From Heloderma charlesbogerti (taxonomy: Eukaryota; Chordata; Lepidosauria; Squamata; Helodermatidae), in contig JANEZZ010002680.1 of NCBI GenBank assembly GCA_026122225.1, positions 1 through 64,000 of the forward strand: a DNA stretch of 64,000 nucleotides. The letters are read 5' to 3'. The notes beneath the pieces are model-generated. The model was not told the origin of the DNA. It was given only the letters and a program-made list of their open reading frames with translations, and did not search any database. A program made the position numbers and the translations under genes. Numbering within the stretch: the first letter of the stretch is position 1; each line of letters opens with the position of its first letter. Below, piece after piece: positions 22,720 through 35,840 of the stretch.

Positions 22720-23610
22720 AGGACATCTATTTTGCTATACACAAATCTTTTGCTACGCAGTTCAACCTACCAATCCCTGCTCTCAGAGATTTCTCCAGAA
22801 TAACTACATAGAGAAAGCAATTTGTGCCAGAGCCCACCTATTGAAAGCAACTGGTGGGGGGGAAGAAACCCATTTCACACACAGGCAGACTGAGGCAGCA
22901 GACAATTAAAGTCAATGACTGAGAGAGAGAGAGAGAGTGAGTTTGGGTTATATAATTGCAGCATACTAAGTTCACAGAACCAACAAAAAGCAGGCTTCTT
23001 TCTTTTTTAAAAAGTAGCTTTAAAACCCCCTCAATTTATCTTGAGTATGTCACAACACAGACAAAGGCATTTGTAGACAAGCCTACTTCTCCAAGATTTA
23101 AATGAAAGGGAGATGGGAGACCAGGAAACCTATTTCACCCACAAGCAAACTGAGGCAGCAAGCAGTTAAGAGTCAATTACTGTAAGTGAGAGGGTTTGGG
23201 TTACATAATCACAGGGGTTTTGTTTTGTTTTGTTAAGTGTGGCCCAGCAAACATTGAACAGGAAGAATTTAGCCAGAAATATGTGTTAACTTGCACCACC
23301 AAAAGGAAAGAAAGGATTGTTAAAACCACATGTTCACAATGTGACTCAGGTGCATTATACAGCAAAACAAAATGGATTTCAGGCCCAAATTTAGAAACAG
23401 TTCAAGCCAGCAACCTCATCACCTGCAAATGTATCCAGAGTAACAACACAGATAAAGCAATTTCTAGCAGAGCTGGCTTCCCCAACATTGAAAGCAAAGG
23501 AGGGGGAGAGAAGGGGGGGGACATTTATCACACACATACACATGCTTACATGGGAGTAAGCCCCATCGAATTCAGTGAGACTTACTTCTGAGTAGACCTT
23601 CATAGGATTG
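22720..23610. repeat. Diverged internal tandem duplication (three units)
   Basis: Blocks near 22790-22970, 23040-23220 and 23430-23560 share, in order, an AGAGTAACAACACAGA-like part, an AAAGCAATTTGT/CTAGC part, a TTTCACACACA-type part and GACTGAGGCAGCAGACA. The last unit ends in CTTACTTCTGAGTAGAC...CATAGGATTGC, a motif common in squamate interspersed repeats. Family not identified. Confidence 0.45.
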
Positions 23611-23680
23611 CTGAAGATATCCCATCAATCAAAAGCATGTGGCACACACAAGCAAATAATGCCAATGTATATTCTGTCAC

Positions 23681-23708
23681 ATTATTATTATTATTATTAT
23701 TATTATTA
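23681..23708. repeat. (ATT)n microsatellite
   Basis: About nine consecutive ATT units in a short AT-rich tract. Confidence 0.85.
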
Positions 23709-25100
23709 ATAATTGTGATGTTAAGCTGCAGCACCATAAATTAAAAAGGATTTATACTAAGGATAGAATCCACCCACAATTCATATATGCCATTATTGGT
23801 AAAGTGTATTAAGTGACACAGCCCTCAAGTCATTATTCCAGCAGCACCGGCTGGGAGATCCAGGCAAGGTCCTCTCTCTGTCACAGATGCAGCAGGAGAG
23901 AACCCACCATGTCATTTATTTTTTAAAAGGGTGCCAGGTCACTCAAGCTTTTCTGGATAAAAGCCAGCCTGTCATCTGGAAACCCTTCATCCTGAAGTAG
24001 TAGGTGAGGCTGCAGTTGGGGGGGGGAGTAGTTGAAGGGAGGAAGCCTTCTGTTCTCAGAGACATGCTGGAGGGATTTCTGCTTTCCTTGTGGCTTCCCA
24101 TGAACGATGCTAAGCTCTGTCCTTGAAAAAACAAGCGCTGGGGCTCAACGGTCTCTCAAAATGAACTCTGGAGGGTAGCCTTCCTGGGCCTTGTCCTGGC
24201 CATTTTTTCTCTCTCGTTGTGTCTTCCACCCTTTTCTTCCTCCCACTCTTGCTTTTTTCTCCCTTTTCCCTACTTCCCTTCCCTTCCCCGCTCTTTTCTT
24301 TCCTCTTTCTCTGGCTCTTTCCTTCCTGCTCTTTCCCTTCATGTTCTTCCCTTTCTCTCCATCCCCAGCTTTATTGCTGAATGACCCAGGCCAGGTCAGG
24401 CCAAGTCAGGCCCCACTTTAACTTTGCCACAGCCCTGCTGTGGTTCCTGGCTTTCCCTTTCACCCCATCACAATCCCGGGCCACCCTCCCCACCACCGAG
24501 ACTGGAGTGGCAAGAGGAAGGTGCATTCCTGTAGATGCTCTCAGCAGGGATGAGACAGGAGGAGAATGGAGAGGAGCTGCCATCCCCCTTTCTCACCTTG
24601 TGCAGCCCTCCCTCCATTCCCTTTTAAGGTGCTGGTGCCTCCTCCTGCTCGGAAAAAACTCAGCACCTGGCGGAGAGCTTTCGCATGGAGATTTCCCCCA
24701 TTCCTGCCCAGAGACTCAGGGCGAGGCCTGGAGACCTGGCAAGCCTACAGCGATAGGTTTTCGTGGACCAGAAAACCCTTACTAACTTCTGAACCACTGC
24801 TCAGAACATCACCGAACTGATAAAGGTATTGCTTTCCTCAACAAGCCTGAATAAAGAACATCAGTAGTTTTCACTAGAATTCCAAACAAATGTATGATAG
24901 GCCCCTTTGAATATTGGAGTAAGAAGGGTAAATGTGTTAGTTTTCAGAACTTTTTAGCATCAAGTAGATCATGGATGCCATGGTTCCAGTTATTAGCTGA
25001 ACAGGCATCTTTTTATAAACAGTAAAATTTGGAGGCTTAGAATGGCAGAACTTCTGTGTGTGTGTGTGACTCAAGTTAACTAAAGGGGCTCTACTGTGCT
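23709..25100. other. No gene seen; pyrimidine-rich tract
   Basis: 24190-24370 is a strongly C/T-rich strand-asymmetric tract. Antisense and sense open frames over it are compositional artefacts. No exon or transposon could be assigned. Confidence 0.4.
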
Positions 25101-25111
25101 GTTTAAATAAT

Positions 25112-25500
25112 ATGTTCATTTCCTGCTTTGCACTTCTCCTTCTCCCCCTTCCCTGCGTTGCACATTATCACATTATCGTTATTACTGTGGAAAAGCTGTA
25201 TTATTACTGTGGATCATGGAAAAGCTACAGGATTTCATCAAGTGTTCTAAATCAATTAATTACTTTCTGTATATACTGGCACAGCTTATTTATTTGTGAC
25301 TCACCTCACTTTTAATAATTTTCTGCTTGGCACTTCTTCTTTTCCTTCTCTGTTTCCCCCTGCTTGGAACATGACCATTATTATATTGTTATTTGTTGTT
25401 ATCACTGGAGGATTGGAGAAGCAGCAGGAACGTGTGCATTCACAAAGTGTATTAAACAGCTGAATTAATTTCTATATATTACTCCATTGTGTCTCATTGT
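25112..25500 (+). repeat. ~200-bp tandem duplication upstream of SULT3A exon 1
   Basis: 25112-25310 and 25320-25500 are diverged direct copies. Each has TTCTGCTT-GCACTTCT, a C/T-rich run, a TATT...GTTATTACTGTGG-like centre, a GGAAAAGCT/GGAGAAGCAGCAGGA part, and TCA-AAGTGT-TAAA followed by AATTAATT. The second copy ends about 20-55 bp before the candidate SULT start codons, so both may lie in its promoter or 5' leader. Confidence 0.5.
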
Positions 25501-25554
25501 ACTATAATAGTGGGAACTGATATGAATTTCCATATTGTGCCAGCAGTGCCAGCA

Positions 25555-25696
25555 ATGGAGCCATCAGAGAAACACCTGTTTGAACACAAAGGATTCTATT
25601 TCTTAGCCGATGTGGTTACACCAGAATACCTAGATTCACTGGAGGGTTTTGAAATCAGAGACAGTGATGCATTTGTAGTCACTTATCCTAAATCAG
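25555..25696 (+). CDS. SULT3A1: SULT3A-like coding exon 1
   Basis: From ATG 25555 it encodes [14 protein letters not shown]... to TYPKSG and ends on a split Gly codon before GTAAGA at 25697. An upstream in-frame ATG at 25522 would add 11 residues. I prefer 25555 because the following ME-plus-acidic start resembles family N-termini, but this is not decisive. Confidence 0.85.
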
Positions 25697-26180
25697 GTAA
25701 GATTTGAAGTGTTTTCCTAGCAAAAGCCTTTTATCAGACTTAAGTATTCATGCTTTTAGTATTAACTTGTCACAACTGAACAGTAGCAGAATTTTAGCTC
25801 ATTATTTCATGAATTAGCAGGAGGACATAAAGGACAGAGGGATATTGTTTGGGAGGAAATGTAGCAATGAAAAAACATCAGATAATGCTATTGGGACGTA
25901 TGTGTATTAACCACCCCCATTGGCATGTTTACGGAGCTGCTTTGGGTATTCTCCATTTCTGAGAAACTGCCTTGAATAAACAGCCAGTAGAAGACTACAG
26001 TCCAGCGAAACTAAATTTACCACTGAAGAAGTGTTTCACTCGTTATTCAAGTACACTCAAGGTTGCACTTCTAATTTTGTTGATTATAGAAATTCATCCC
26101 TGTCTTCCAATACTGCATTTGATGTATTACTAAAACATTTGTAGCCTGAGCTGAACATCTTAGCACAATAGTGCCCTTGT

Positions 26181-27259
26181 AGTGGGATACAAGTTTGTTG
26201 TGTGGATCACACAAACTGGCAAATTCTGAAAGAGATGGGAGTACCAGATCACCTTACCTATCTCCCGAGAAACCTGTACGAGGGTCAAGAAGCAACAGTA
26301 AGAACCAGACATGGAACAACCGATTGGTTCAACATTGGGAAAGGAGTACGACAAGGCTGCATATTGTCACCCTGCTTATTTAACTTATATGCATCACGAG
26401 AAACGCCGGGTTGGATGAACCACAGGTCAGAATTAAGATTGCTGGGAGAATTATCAACAACCTCAGATATGCAGACGATACCACCCTAATGGCAGAAAGC
26501 GAAGAGGATCTAAAGAGCCTCTTGTTGAGGGTGAAAGAGGAGAGTGCAAAAGCTGGTTTGAAACTCAACATTAAAAAAACAAAGATCATGGCATCTGGCC
26601 CCATCACTTCCTGGCATATAGAAGGGGAAGAAATGGAAGCAGTGACAGATTTTATTTTCTTGGGCTCCAAGATCACCGCAGACGGTGACTGTAGCCATGA
26701 AATTAAAAGACGCTTGCTCCTTGGGAGGAAAGCTATGGCAAACCTAGACAGCATAGTAAGAAGCAGAGACATCACCTTGCCGACAAGGTCCGTATAATCA
26801 AAGCTATGGTTTTCCCAGTAGCAATGTATGGCTGTGAGAGCTGGACTATAAGGAAGGCTGAGCGCCGAAGAACTGATGCCTTCAAACTGAGGTGCTGGAG
26901 AAGACTCTTACGAGTCCCCTGGACTGCAAGGAGGTCAAATCAGTCCATCCTAAAGGAAATCAACCCTGAGTGCTCATTGGAAGGACAGATATTGAAGCTG
27001 AAGCTCAAATATTCTGGCTACCTAATGCAAAGAGAAAAACTCCCTGAAAAAGACCCTGATGCTGGGAAAGATTGAAGGCAAAAGGAGAAGGGGACGGCAG
27101 AGGATGAGATGGCTAGATAGCATCACCAATGCAATGAATATGGACTTGAGCACACTGGGGGAGAGAGCGCAGGACAGGAAGGCCTGGCGTGCTATGGTCC
27201 ATGGGGTCACGAAGAGTTGGACACAACTGAGTGACTGAACAACACACAAGTGGGATACA
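26181..27259 (+). mobile_element. 5'-truncated BovB LINE (1057 bp)
   Basis: The element proper is 26192-27248, with a perfect 11-bp target duplication AGTGGGATACA (26181-26191 and 27249-27259). It covers the reverse transcriptase from just before the GVRQGC motif, through the ADD box, to the 3' end. Relative to the intact copy at 37844-40987 it has a short deletion near 26395 and single-base indels near 26790 and 27040, so it is inactive. Confidence 0.92.
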
Positions 27260-27885
27260 GATAAAAAAAACTCAGACTAAATAAAAGTGCCTCTTCTTTT
27301 CTCACAACCAGTACACCAAGTGTCCAAGTCAAGGTCATTTGCGGCAGTAAAAAACTGGAGCCAGATCTCAGTTCCATCCTTGCGCTTCATAAACTGTACA
27401 TGAAGGAATGTCAAGGAAGAGTGGACAAGCACAGATATACCCAGTAGCTCACTCACAAGAACAGGTTCTTGCTAAAGCTGAGCAACAAAGGGTAAAATCC
27501 AACATAAGTCCGATTTAAAGTAGACCAAATGAAATGAATGGAATTTAAGTTAGTCATGACTAATATAACTCTTAAGTAGGACTCATGTTGGATTTGACCC
27601 CAAATCTACAATTCACTGTATGCCCTCAAATTCACTAATTCACTGGTACATCAGCAGAATCAGGGAAATCTCAAACTCCGGCATGTATATAGCATAGCAG
27701 CAACCTCTTCAGTAATTAGCCTCCAATCTTCTGTTACTCAGGGTCCCCCCCCCTGCCAAAAACCAGGTGTAGCAAAATCAACTTCTGCTTTTCCAGTTCA
27801 TCCATCTACCTCCACCACCCAATTACCAATAGCTCCCTTGTACAATTGAGCCCGGATAGCTGCAGTTGTCAGCCATGGTGTAGAA

Positions 27886-28022
27886 ACGCCTTCCCCAACC
27901 TGTTTCCTCCAGATGTTTTACACAACTCCCAGCACTTCTGTCCATTGGCCATGCTGGTTAGGGCTGATGGAACATTGAAGTCCAAAACATATGGAGGGCA
28001 CCCTGTTGTGGAAAACTATTGT
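27886..28022. repeat. Foldback MITE-like repeat
   Basis: It starts GCCTTCCCCAACCTG and contains CTCCAGATGTTTTACACAAC facing GTCCAAAACATATGGAGG, so it is an imperfect hairpin. It matches repeats at 63657-63790 and 63897-64000. Confidence 0.6.
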
Positions 28023-28796
28023 AGAACAATCACGTAAGCTTATGACAGTCCAGAAGCCTAAAAAAATGGGGAATACATAACTGTAAGTATTGTAATAAGG
28101 TTTGTGCCAAGCCCAGCATCCTCTTAAAGGACATCTGCACTTACACAAATGAACAACCATATCCTTGTAAGTCAGCATTTTGTAGGAGTTGGAGACTTAG
28201 GCAATATGAAGAAAAGCTGCTATATCTGGATTGAGTCCAGGATCTGCCTTACATAGGTGGAACAGCTCAATTCCCAGACGGTCCTCAGACCAATTTTTAG
28301 GGATGCCTGTTTCTACTCGCCACCAGAGCTCACCCCATTCAGCAGGGTCCTCAGTCCTTAACTTTTCCAGGGGCAAGAGGGGCTGCTGTGGAAGGATGGG
28401 GCAGGGAAGTCTACTTCAACCAGCCCAGTTACATGCACCTAAATCTGGATCCAACCTTCTGTATGTTGCCTGTTTTATTTACCTCACTGCAGCTTATTAT
28501 TATCTCAACCATCAGCTGTCAAAAACCCTATTCCCAGAATAAAGCAATGCAAATAATCATGACAAGAAGTGAAACAGCTTAATCAAAGTTCTTCGGAGGG
28601 CTGACTTATTTGTATTTTTCTCTGAATTTTTACCATTATCTGTATTTATTCTGCGGTAGGAAGAATTTACAATACATTTTTTGGTAGCATTGTTTCAGAA
28701 ATGAAGCATCCCCGTGGTGTTTGAAACATTTTTCTCCTTCCAAATCACTCCTCTACAGTCACCATTTCTAAAACATTTTTGGCTAAGGGCGGAATC

Positions 28797-29225
28797 CTAT
28801 CGCCGCTAGACAGCATCTAGATAGCCATAGGGGTTTTCATTTTCTGGGAACCGAGGTTGGACCCAGGGCTCCGAACTCAGTTCCCGGAAACCTCGCTCCC
28901 GCCCCCTCCACTGCCACCTCGTAGGTAGCGCAGTTTGTCCCCATCTCCGTGCTTGTAAAAGCAGCAGGGAGCAGGCCAAAAGGGCATGTTTCCGGGGGAG
29001 GCGAGGAGACCACAGAAGCGTTATTACTATGCTTCCTTTGTGCCATCTGGCCTCCCCACACCCGAAGTGCCCCAGTTAGACAGCTGAAATCGGCTATCTA
29101 GCTGCAAATGCAGGGCAGCAAGAGTGTGGAGGAGAGGATCCCCTCCGTGCTCTGCCCACCCTGCATTGGATAGTTGGCCACCTCTGACTTCAGAGGCGGC
29201 CAACTATTCCTATAGAAATTGTGCC
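28797..29225. mobile_element. MITE with GGGCGGAATCCTA ends
   Basis: It starts GGGCGGAATCCTATCG and ends AGAAATTGTGCC, with TAA and TTA as flanks. Ends and GC-rich interior resemble the element at 47403-47857 in the same gene. No coding capacity. The 3-bp TTA-type flanks suggest PIF/Harbinger but the duplication is not identical here. Confidence 0.55.
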
Positions 29226-29280
29226 TTAAACCTCCTATTCCTTATTCACAACTGACAGAAGCCTAAGTACATCTTTTCAA

Positions 29281-29305
29281 ATACATACATACATACATAC
29301 ATACA
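29281..29305. repeat. (ATAC)n microsatellite
   Basis: Six consecutive ATAC units. Confidence 0.85.
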
Positions 29306-29683
29306 ATTAATTAGAAATACAAAGACACTAAATATTACGTAAATAATACAAAATGTTTAAAAACTGAGCTCTCAATACAGAAGTGTTCCTAAATTTACTT
29401 CTTTCCAAATCCATGTATGAAATCACATTACTTCCACAGCCTCTATCTTCACATTTTGATAAGTAATTCTCCTGTTCCAGTTTTCTAAAATTCTGGTAAA
29501 AGAGTCCTTTTCCATTTTCTGAACAGTTCACTTTTTTAAATAATAAGTTTTATTATACATTAACAATCTATACCAAATGTTGTTCTTCCAATCCTCTGTA
29601 GAAGGTGGCTGTTGTTTCTTCCAGATCTTAGCAACCCGAATATGTGCAGCTATTAACATATTTCCTACCAATTTAACTAACAT

Positions 29684-29823
29684 GGAGTGCAATCCTATGC
29701 TTGTTTAGAGTAGACAGAAAAAACTCCTACAATTCCCAGCATGTCCTAGCCAGCATGGCTAGCTGGAGGGATGCTTGGAGTTGTATGCCCTTTTGCTTTC
29801 TAAACATGCATAGAATTGTACCC
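29684..29823. repeat. Short MITE, TGCAATCCTATGC ends
   Basis: Inverted ends (GAGTGCAATCCTATGCTTGT at the left, GCATAGAATTGTACCC at the right) and a shared CTCCTACAATTCCCAGCAT interior make it a sibling of the hairpin at 61528-61634. Confidence 0.6.
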
Positions 29824-30497
29824 TTATTAGGTTTTATTGTTTCAAGTCCTGCTAAGAGGAGAACTAAAGGATCAAAAGGTAATTTATATCATGGGATCTC
29901 TTCAGTAATATCAAAGTTTGCCAAAAACTTTCCAGTAGGTTTACATGCCTACCAGATATGCCTGAAGTCTGCTTTATCATACATACATCTCTAAGAGTAA
30001 GCATGTGTCAAATGATACTGCTTTTGTAATTTATAAGCAGCATGAATTCCTTAAGCAGTGATATCCAAAGCATAATTTGGGCCTTCCAGACAACTTCCCT
30101 TCCATCGTTCTCAAATATTAATCTCCAACATTTCCACCACCTATTCTTAATACCTCCTTCCAACTCTTGTACAACAGATAATTATTGGTGCATCTTTGGA
30201 AATAACCCCCTTTGAACCTTATAATTAATTTATATTCAAATTTTGTGACTGATCTAAACAAATCACCTCCTATTCCTCATTCACAACTGGAATGGAGCCT
30301 AAGTACCACTTAATTTTGGTGGGTCTCATTCAATCCTTCTTGCCCTTGCCTTGCAATTCCATCCCCTTTGCTGTCTCCACCATCCTTTGTTCATCCTTTG
30401 CTGTCTCCACCAATGCTGCCATTTAAGTGGTAAGATTCTCAAGAAAGAGACATGATTTATTTTGCCATGTTCAAGTTGATTTCACTGAATGAATTAA

Positions 30498-31113
<616 letters not shown>

Positions 31114-31273
31114 GTAGGAGCTGCCACTTTTATAACTTTTCATTGAATCAATTTTGTCTTATTCTAAGTTAACACTTCAATTTCATAGACAATACTGTTT
31201 GCAGGAAAAGGAGAACCAGCAAACCTGAAGCTAGCACATTTAAAGGATGCCTATGATTCAAAGAGTGTGAGAA

Positions 31274-31716
31274 CCATAGAATCATAGAATCATAGAATAG
31301 TAGGGTTGGAAGGGGCCTACAAGGCCATCGAGTCCAACCCCCTGCTCAATGCAGGAATCCAAGTCAGAGCATCCCTGACAAATGGCTGTCCAGCCTCGTC
31401 TTGAAAGCCTCCAGTGTGGGAGAGCCCACCACCTCCCCAGGTAATTGGTTCCATTGTCGTATTGCTCTTACAGTCAGGAAGTTTTTCCTGACGTTCAGCC
31501 GGAATCTGGCTTCCTGTAACTTGAGCCCATTATTCCGTGTCCTGCACTCTGGGATGATCAAGAAGAGATCCTGGCCTTCTTCTCTGTGACAACCTTTCAA
31601 GTACATGAAGAGAGCTATCATATCTCCCCTCAGTCTTCTCTTCTCAAGGCTAAACATGCCCAGTTCTTTCAGTCTCTCTTCAGAGGGCTTTGTTTCCAGT
31701 CCCCTGATCATCTTTG
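31274..31716 (-). mobile_element. 5'-truncated CR1 LINE, antisense
   Basis: The ATAGAATCATAGAATCATAG run at the low end is the CR1 3' tail in reverse. The minus-strand frame 31364-31711 matches the ORF2 C-terminus of the CR1 at 8610-10724 (MIRGLETKPSEE, LGMFSLEKRRLRGDMIALF). Only about 440 bp of the 3' end is present. It lies in SULT intron 2. Confidence 0.9.
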
Positions 31717-32033
31717 TTCAGAGCAATAAGATCAAAGCGAGATAAAGGTGGTGGGGTTGTTGTTGTTTTAAAATCTGTAGATATTTAGGAGGTAAGAATG
31801 AAAGAAAACTATGATATGAAAGTCCTATAGGAGTGTGTTTCTGCAGCAAAAATGGAGGATCATAGTTAACTGGGGAAGAAAAATGAGAGGAGGTCTTACA
31901 CAACAGAAGAAATTAGATTACTTTTTACATTGTAAAAGTCTCTGACATACATGTTGCAAATCTTTATATGGGAGAAGGGCACTAGGACTATGAACCAACT
32001 ATGCAGAACATTTTTAAAAATTCCATTATCAAT

Positions 32034-32330
32034 GAATTATTTATTTCATTTATGTACCTCCCTTCATCAATTGGTTCTAAATGTCGTTCATTTGGAAAAA
32101 CAATAAATACAATACAAAATGATAATTAAAAAATACTAAGCAATTAAAAGCAGCAGATTTAAAAGTTCAAGCTGTGACATTAGAAGGCCTGGGAAAATTA
32201 TGTGCTGGCACCAAGAAGATGGCAAAGTAGGGACCAGGTAAGGCTTCCTGAGGAAGGAGTTTCAAAAACGGGGTGCCACCATTGCAAAGGTCCTTTGCCT
32301 GGTTGCCACCCACCATATCTCTGGGTATAA
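32034..32330 (-). mobile_element. L2-like LINE 3' end, antisense
   Basis: It contains TTATTTATTTCATTTATGTACC followed, in reverse order, by an AGGCCTGGGAAAATTA block and GAAGGAGTTTCAAAAACGGG, the reverse of an L2 3' region. It lies only about 160 bp before SULT exon 3. Confidence 0.6.
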
Positions 32331-32486
32331 CTAATCTAAAAGGATGTTGACCATAAACTAGAGATAAAGTCAGACGTATTATGAGTAATACTACACTAGA
32401 GAGAACAATCCTATTGCTAAGCACTTTTTTCAGCTTTACAGAAGACTTTGACCAGCTAGACATAATCAATATTATTGTTCCTGCAG

Positions 32487-32613
32487 CTTATTTATGTGGC
32501 CAGAAACCCAAAGGGTGTCTTGGTCTCCTTATACAAGTTTTCCAGATTTACAGTCCTATTGGGAAAAATAAAAGACTTCACCGTTTTCATGGAACTATTT
32601 TTGTCTGGCAAAG
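32487..32613 (+). CDS. SULT3A1: SULT3A-like coding exon 3 (127 nt)
   Basis: Flanked by CCTGCAG and GTAATG. It reads LIYVARNPKGVLVSLY to FLSGK, which is the PAPS 3'-phosphate-binding region. The Arg and Ser of R-x(7)-S are kept. The Asp after RNPK is replaced by Gly and the usual SYYHF-like segment reads SLYKF. Exactly 127 nt, as in the family. Confidence 0.88.
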
Positions 32614-34757
32614 GTAATGCTTACCTTATACTGTAATATGAATAATTTTTGCCCTACAGCATGTTTCCCCACGAAAACAAACTGAAACAAGAGAGATCCC
32701 TATGGCAAGTTTCAACGCATATCAAATAATTCACCCTCTCCTCATAAATAGAAAGATAAGAAAAAAGTACACATTCAGTAACGTACGTAACCACCCTTTC
32801 TCCATAAGAAACCCCTTGTAGAGGGAACTATGGGACCTGGGTTCAAACTCAAGTGAAATGAGGACAGGAAATAATGTCATGGCCTTAAAATAGTGCACAG
32901 TGGCTCCCACCCACTAGAAGCCATGTTTCCTGAAAAGAGGTAGCACAAAAACATGAAGTGAGGAACTTATTAGAAGACAGAAAAACAAAAACAAAAACTA
33001 GCATTTATTTAACAAGGAAGGGGAAAAGAAGGCAAAAGCAGGATGAACTACTCCAATACAGTTCAATGTAAGTCTCTAAGCAAGAGAACAGGAGTGGATG
33101 AAGGCCAACAATGGACTCCAACCTCAGATCCATGAATCTGAACTATCCTGAGCTCCCACATGCTGTCTAGGGGCCACAGGATTGCTCTCTAAATGTCTTA
33201 GAAACTGGTTGCACACATGGGATTATTTTTCCTAATTATATTTTTTGCTACATGATTTATTTTATATATACTGTAATTATATTCAGTTTATTCAATATTT
33301 ATTTTATTTAATATAAAGGGTTTGATCCAGACTTACTTAGAGAAGACCCATTTAAATCAGTGGGACTGAAGGTAGTTATGACTAACATAAATACCATTGC
33401 TTTCAAGTAATTAAAATATTTATTAATTTTGAAAATTAATTTTAGTAAAGGGAAAAATCCACATCAGCATACAAAGCAGCCAGATTATTCCAACATTTCC
33501 TCTTCCTTATATCAAGAAAAATGGGCTACCAATCATTGGAATTTGTTAGCTATTCCAAAAAATATAAATTGTTGTCCTTCCACAGGCAGGGAAAGACATG
33601 TTTATTCAGGCAGGCCTTCGGCATATAAATTGTTCTGTGTCTGAAAAGGTTTTTAATTGATGCTGTTTATTTCTTTTATTGTTGTTGTTTTAATTGTGCA
33701 TCATTTTACCCCAAAGATGGGGTAAAATAAATAAAATAGTAGGTGGTGGTGATGGTAGCAGAAGAGGGAGGGTTTGTTGTTTATTCGGTCAGTCGCTTCC
33801 GACTCTTCTTGACTTCATGGACCAGCCCATGCCAGAGCTTCCTGTCGGCCGTCGCCACCCCCAGCTCCCCCAAGGTCGAGTCTGTCACCTCCAGAATATC
33901 ATCCATCCACCTTGCCCTTGGTCGGCCCCTCTTCCTTTTGCCTTCCACTTTCCCTAGCATCAGCATCTTCTCCAGGGTATCCTGTCTTCTCATTATGTGG
34001 CCAAAGTACTTCAGTTTTGCCTTTAATATCCTTCCCTCAAGTGAGCAGTCTGGCTTTATTTCCTGGGGTATGGACTGGTTTGATCTTCTTGCAGTCCAAG
34101 GCACTCTCAGAAGTTTCCTCCAGCACCACAGTTCAAAAGCATCTATCTTCCTTCGCTCAGCCTTCCTTATGGTCCAGCTCTCGCAGCCATAGGTTACTAC
34201 AGGGAATACCATTGCTTTAACTATGTAGACCTTTGTTGTCAGTGTGATGTCTCTGCTCTTCACTATTTTATCAAGATTTGTCATTGCTGTCCTCCCAATA
34301 AGTAAACGTCTTCTGATTTCCTGGCTGCAGTCAGCGTCTGCAGTAATCTTTGCGCCTAGAAAGACAAAGTCTGTCACTGCCTCCACATTTTCTCCCTCTA
34401 TTTGCCAGTTATCAATCAAGCTGGTTGCCATAATCTTGGTTTTTTTGAGGTTTAACTGCAATCCAGCTTTTGCACTTTCTTCGTTCACCCTCGTCATGAG
34501 GTTCCTCAGCTCCTCCTCGCTTTCAGCCATCAAAGTGGTATCATCTGCATATCGGAGATTGTTAATGTTTCTTCCAGCGATTTTAACTCCAGCCTTGGCT
34601 TCATCAAGCCCAGCACGTCGCATGATATGTTCTGCGTACAGGTTGAATAGGTAGGGTGAGAGTCTACAACCCTGCCGTACTCCTTTCCCAATCTTAAACC
34701 AGTCCGTTGTTCCATGGTCTGTTCTTACCGTTGCTACTTGGTCGTTATACAGATCAG

Positions 34758-35287
34758 TGTCAGGGTGGACACTGAGCCCATAGAATCCCAGAGTATTTCT
34801 GATTCTGAGGAAGAGGAGTCGCTCCTGGGAGAGGAGCGCGCTCCTCTTTCCCAGGGCCAACAGCTGATGGAGATTCCTCCCACCGGCATTCCTGGCATAG
34901 ATAGCAGTCCTGGGAGTGGCAGAGCGCGGGAAGCAGACTTGATGGACGCGCGACACCGACGCAGAGAGTGGCGCCAAATGGAGGGCACGGAAAGGAGGCG
35001 TAGTGCCTGGTTGGCGTGCAAACAACGGCTGCACCCAGAGGATCCAAGGGAAAAGGGGAGGGACTCTCCCTAGCCCTTAAGTTCAGGGGTCTGCCAGTGA
35101 TTCCCTTTCAAATGGGGACCAACTGTTCCAACTTAAAGCATAGGTACTCTGCTGCTCATATCTAGTTGCTAACAGTAGCGTTGTTAAGTTGTAAAAGAGG
35201 AATAAAGCTTTGAAAAGAATCCCTTTGTCTGTGTCTGGACTTGGCTACTGGATTAGACTGAGAGAGGCCTCCAAGGAGCCCTTGACA
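34758..35287. mobile_element. Solo LTR inside the old RTE
   Basis: The 530-bp insert begins TGTCAGGGTGGACAC and ends GCCCTTGACA, i.e. TG...CA. An AATAAA lies near 35201, followed by TTGTCTGTGTCTGGAC. Flanks ATCAG (34753-34757) and TTCAG (35288-35292) fit a 5-bp duplication with one mismatch. It is not similar to the LTRs at 2381 and 11780 apart from the ends. The 119-codon open stretch over its left half is not considered a gene. Confidence 0.7.
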
Positions 35288-35840
35288 TTCAGGAGGCAGA
35301 CAAGATGACTTGGTATCCCCATACCACCAAGGACTTGCCACAATTTGTTATGATCCACACAGTCAAAGGCTTTAGAATAGTCAATAAAACAGAAATAGAA
35401 ATAGTTTTTCTGAAACTCCCTGGCTTTCTCCATTATCCAGTGGATATTGGCAATTTGGTCTCTAGTTCCTCTGTCTTTTCTAAACCCAGCTTGTACATCT
35501 GGCAGTTCTCGTTCCATGAATTGCTGGAGTCTACCTTGCAAGATCTGGAGCATTACCTTACTGACATGTGAAATAAGTGCCACTGTTCGATAGTTTGAAC
35601 ATTCTTTCCTTTTTTGGTATGGGGATATAGGTTGATTTTTTCCAATCTGTTGGCCATTCTTGTGTTTTCCAAATTTGCTGGCATATGGCATGCATCACCT
35701 TGACAGCATCATCTTGCAAGATTTTAAACAGTTCAGCTGGGATACCATCATCTCCTGCTGCCTTGTTATTAGCAATGCTTCTTAAGGCCCATTCAACCTC
35801 ACTCTTCAGGATGTCTGGCTCTAGCTCACTGACCACACCA

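Noticed and set aside
24191..24421. Hydrophobic 76-codon open frame
   Set aside because: Encoded by a C/T-rich tract. Low-complexity Phe/Leu/Pro/Ser without a start context.
33781..35034. 417-codon minus-strand open frame as a single gene
   Set aside because: Its reverse-transcriptase part is the old RTE. The upstream third is solo-LTR sequence read through by chance.
34714..35073. 119-codon acidic open frame
   Set aside because: It begins in RTE sequence and continues into the solo LTR. No domain or splice context.
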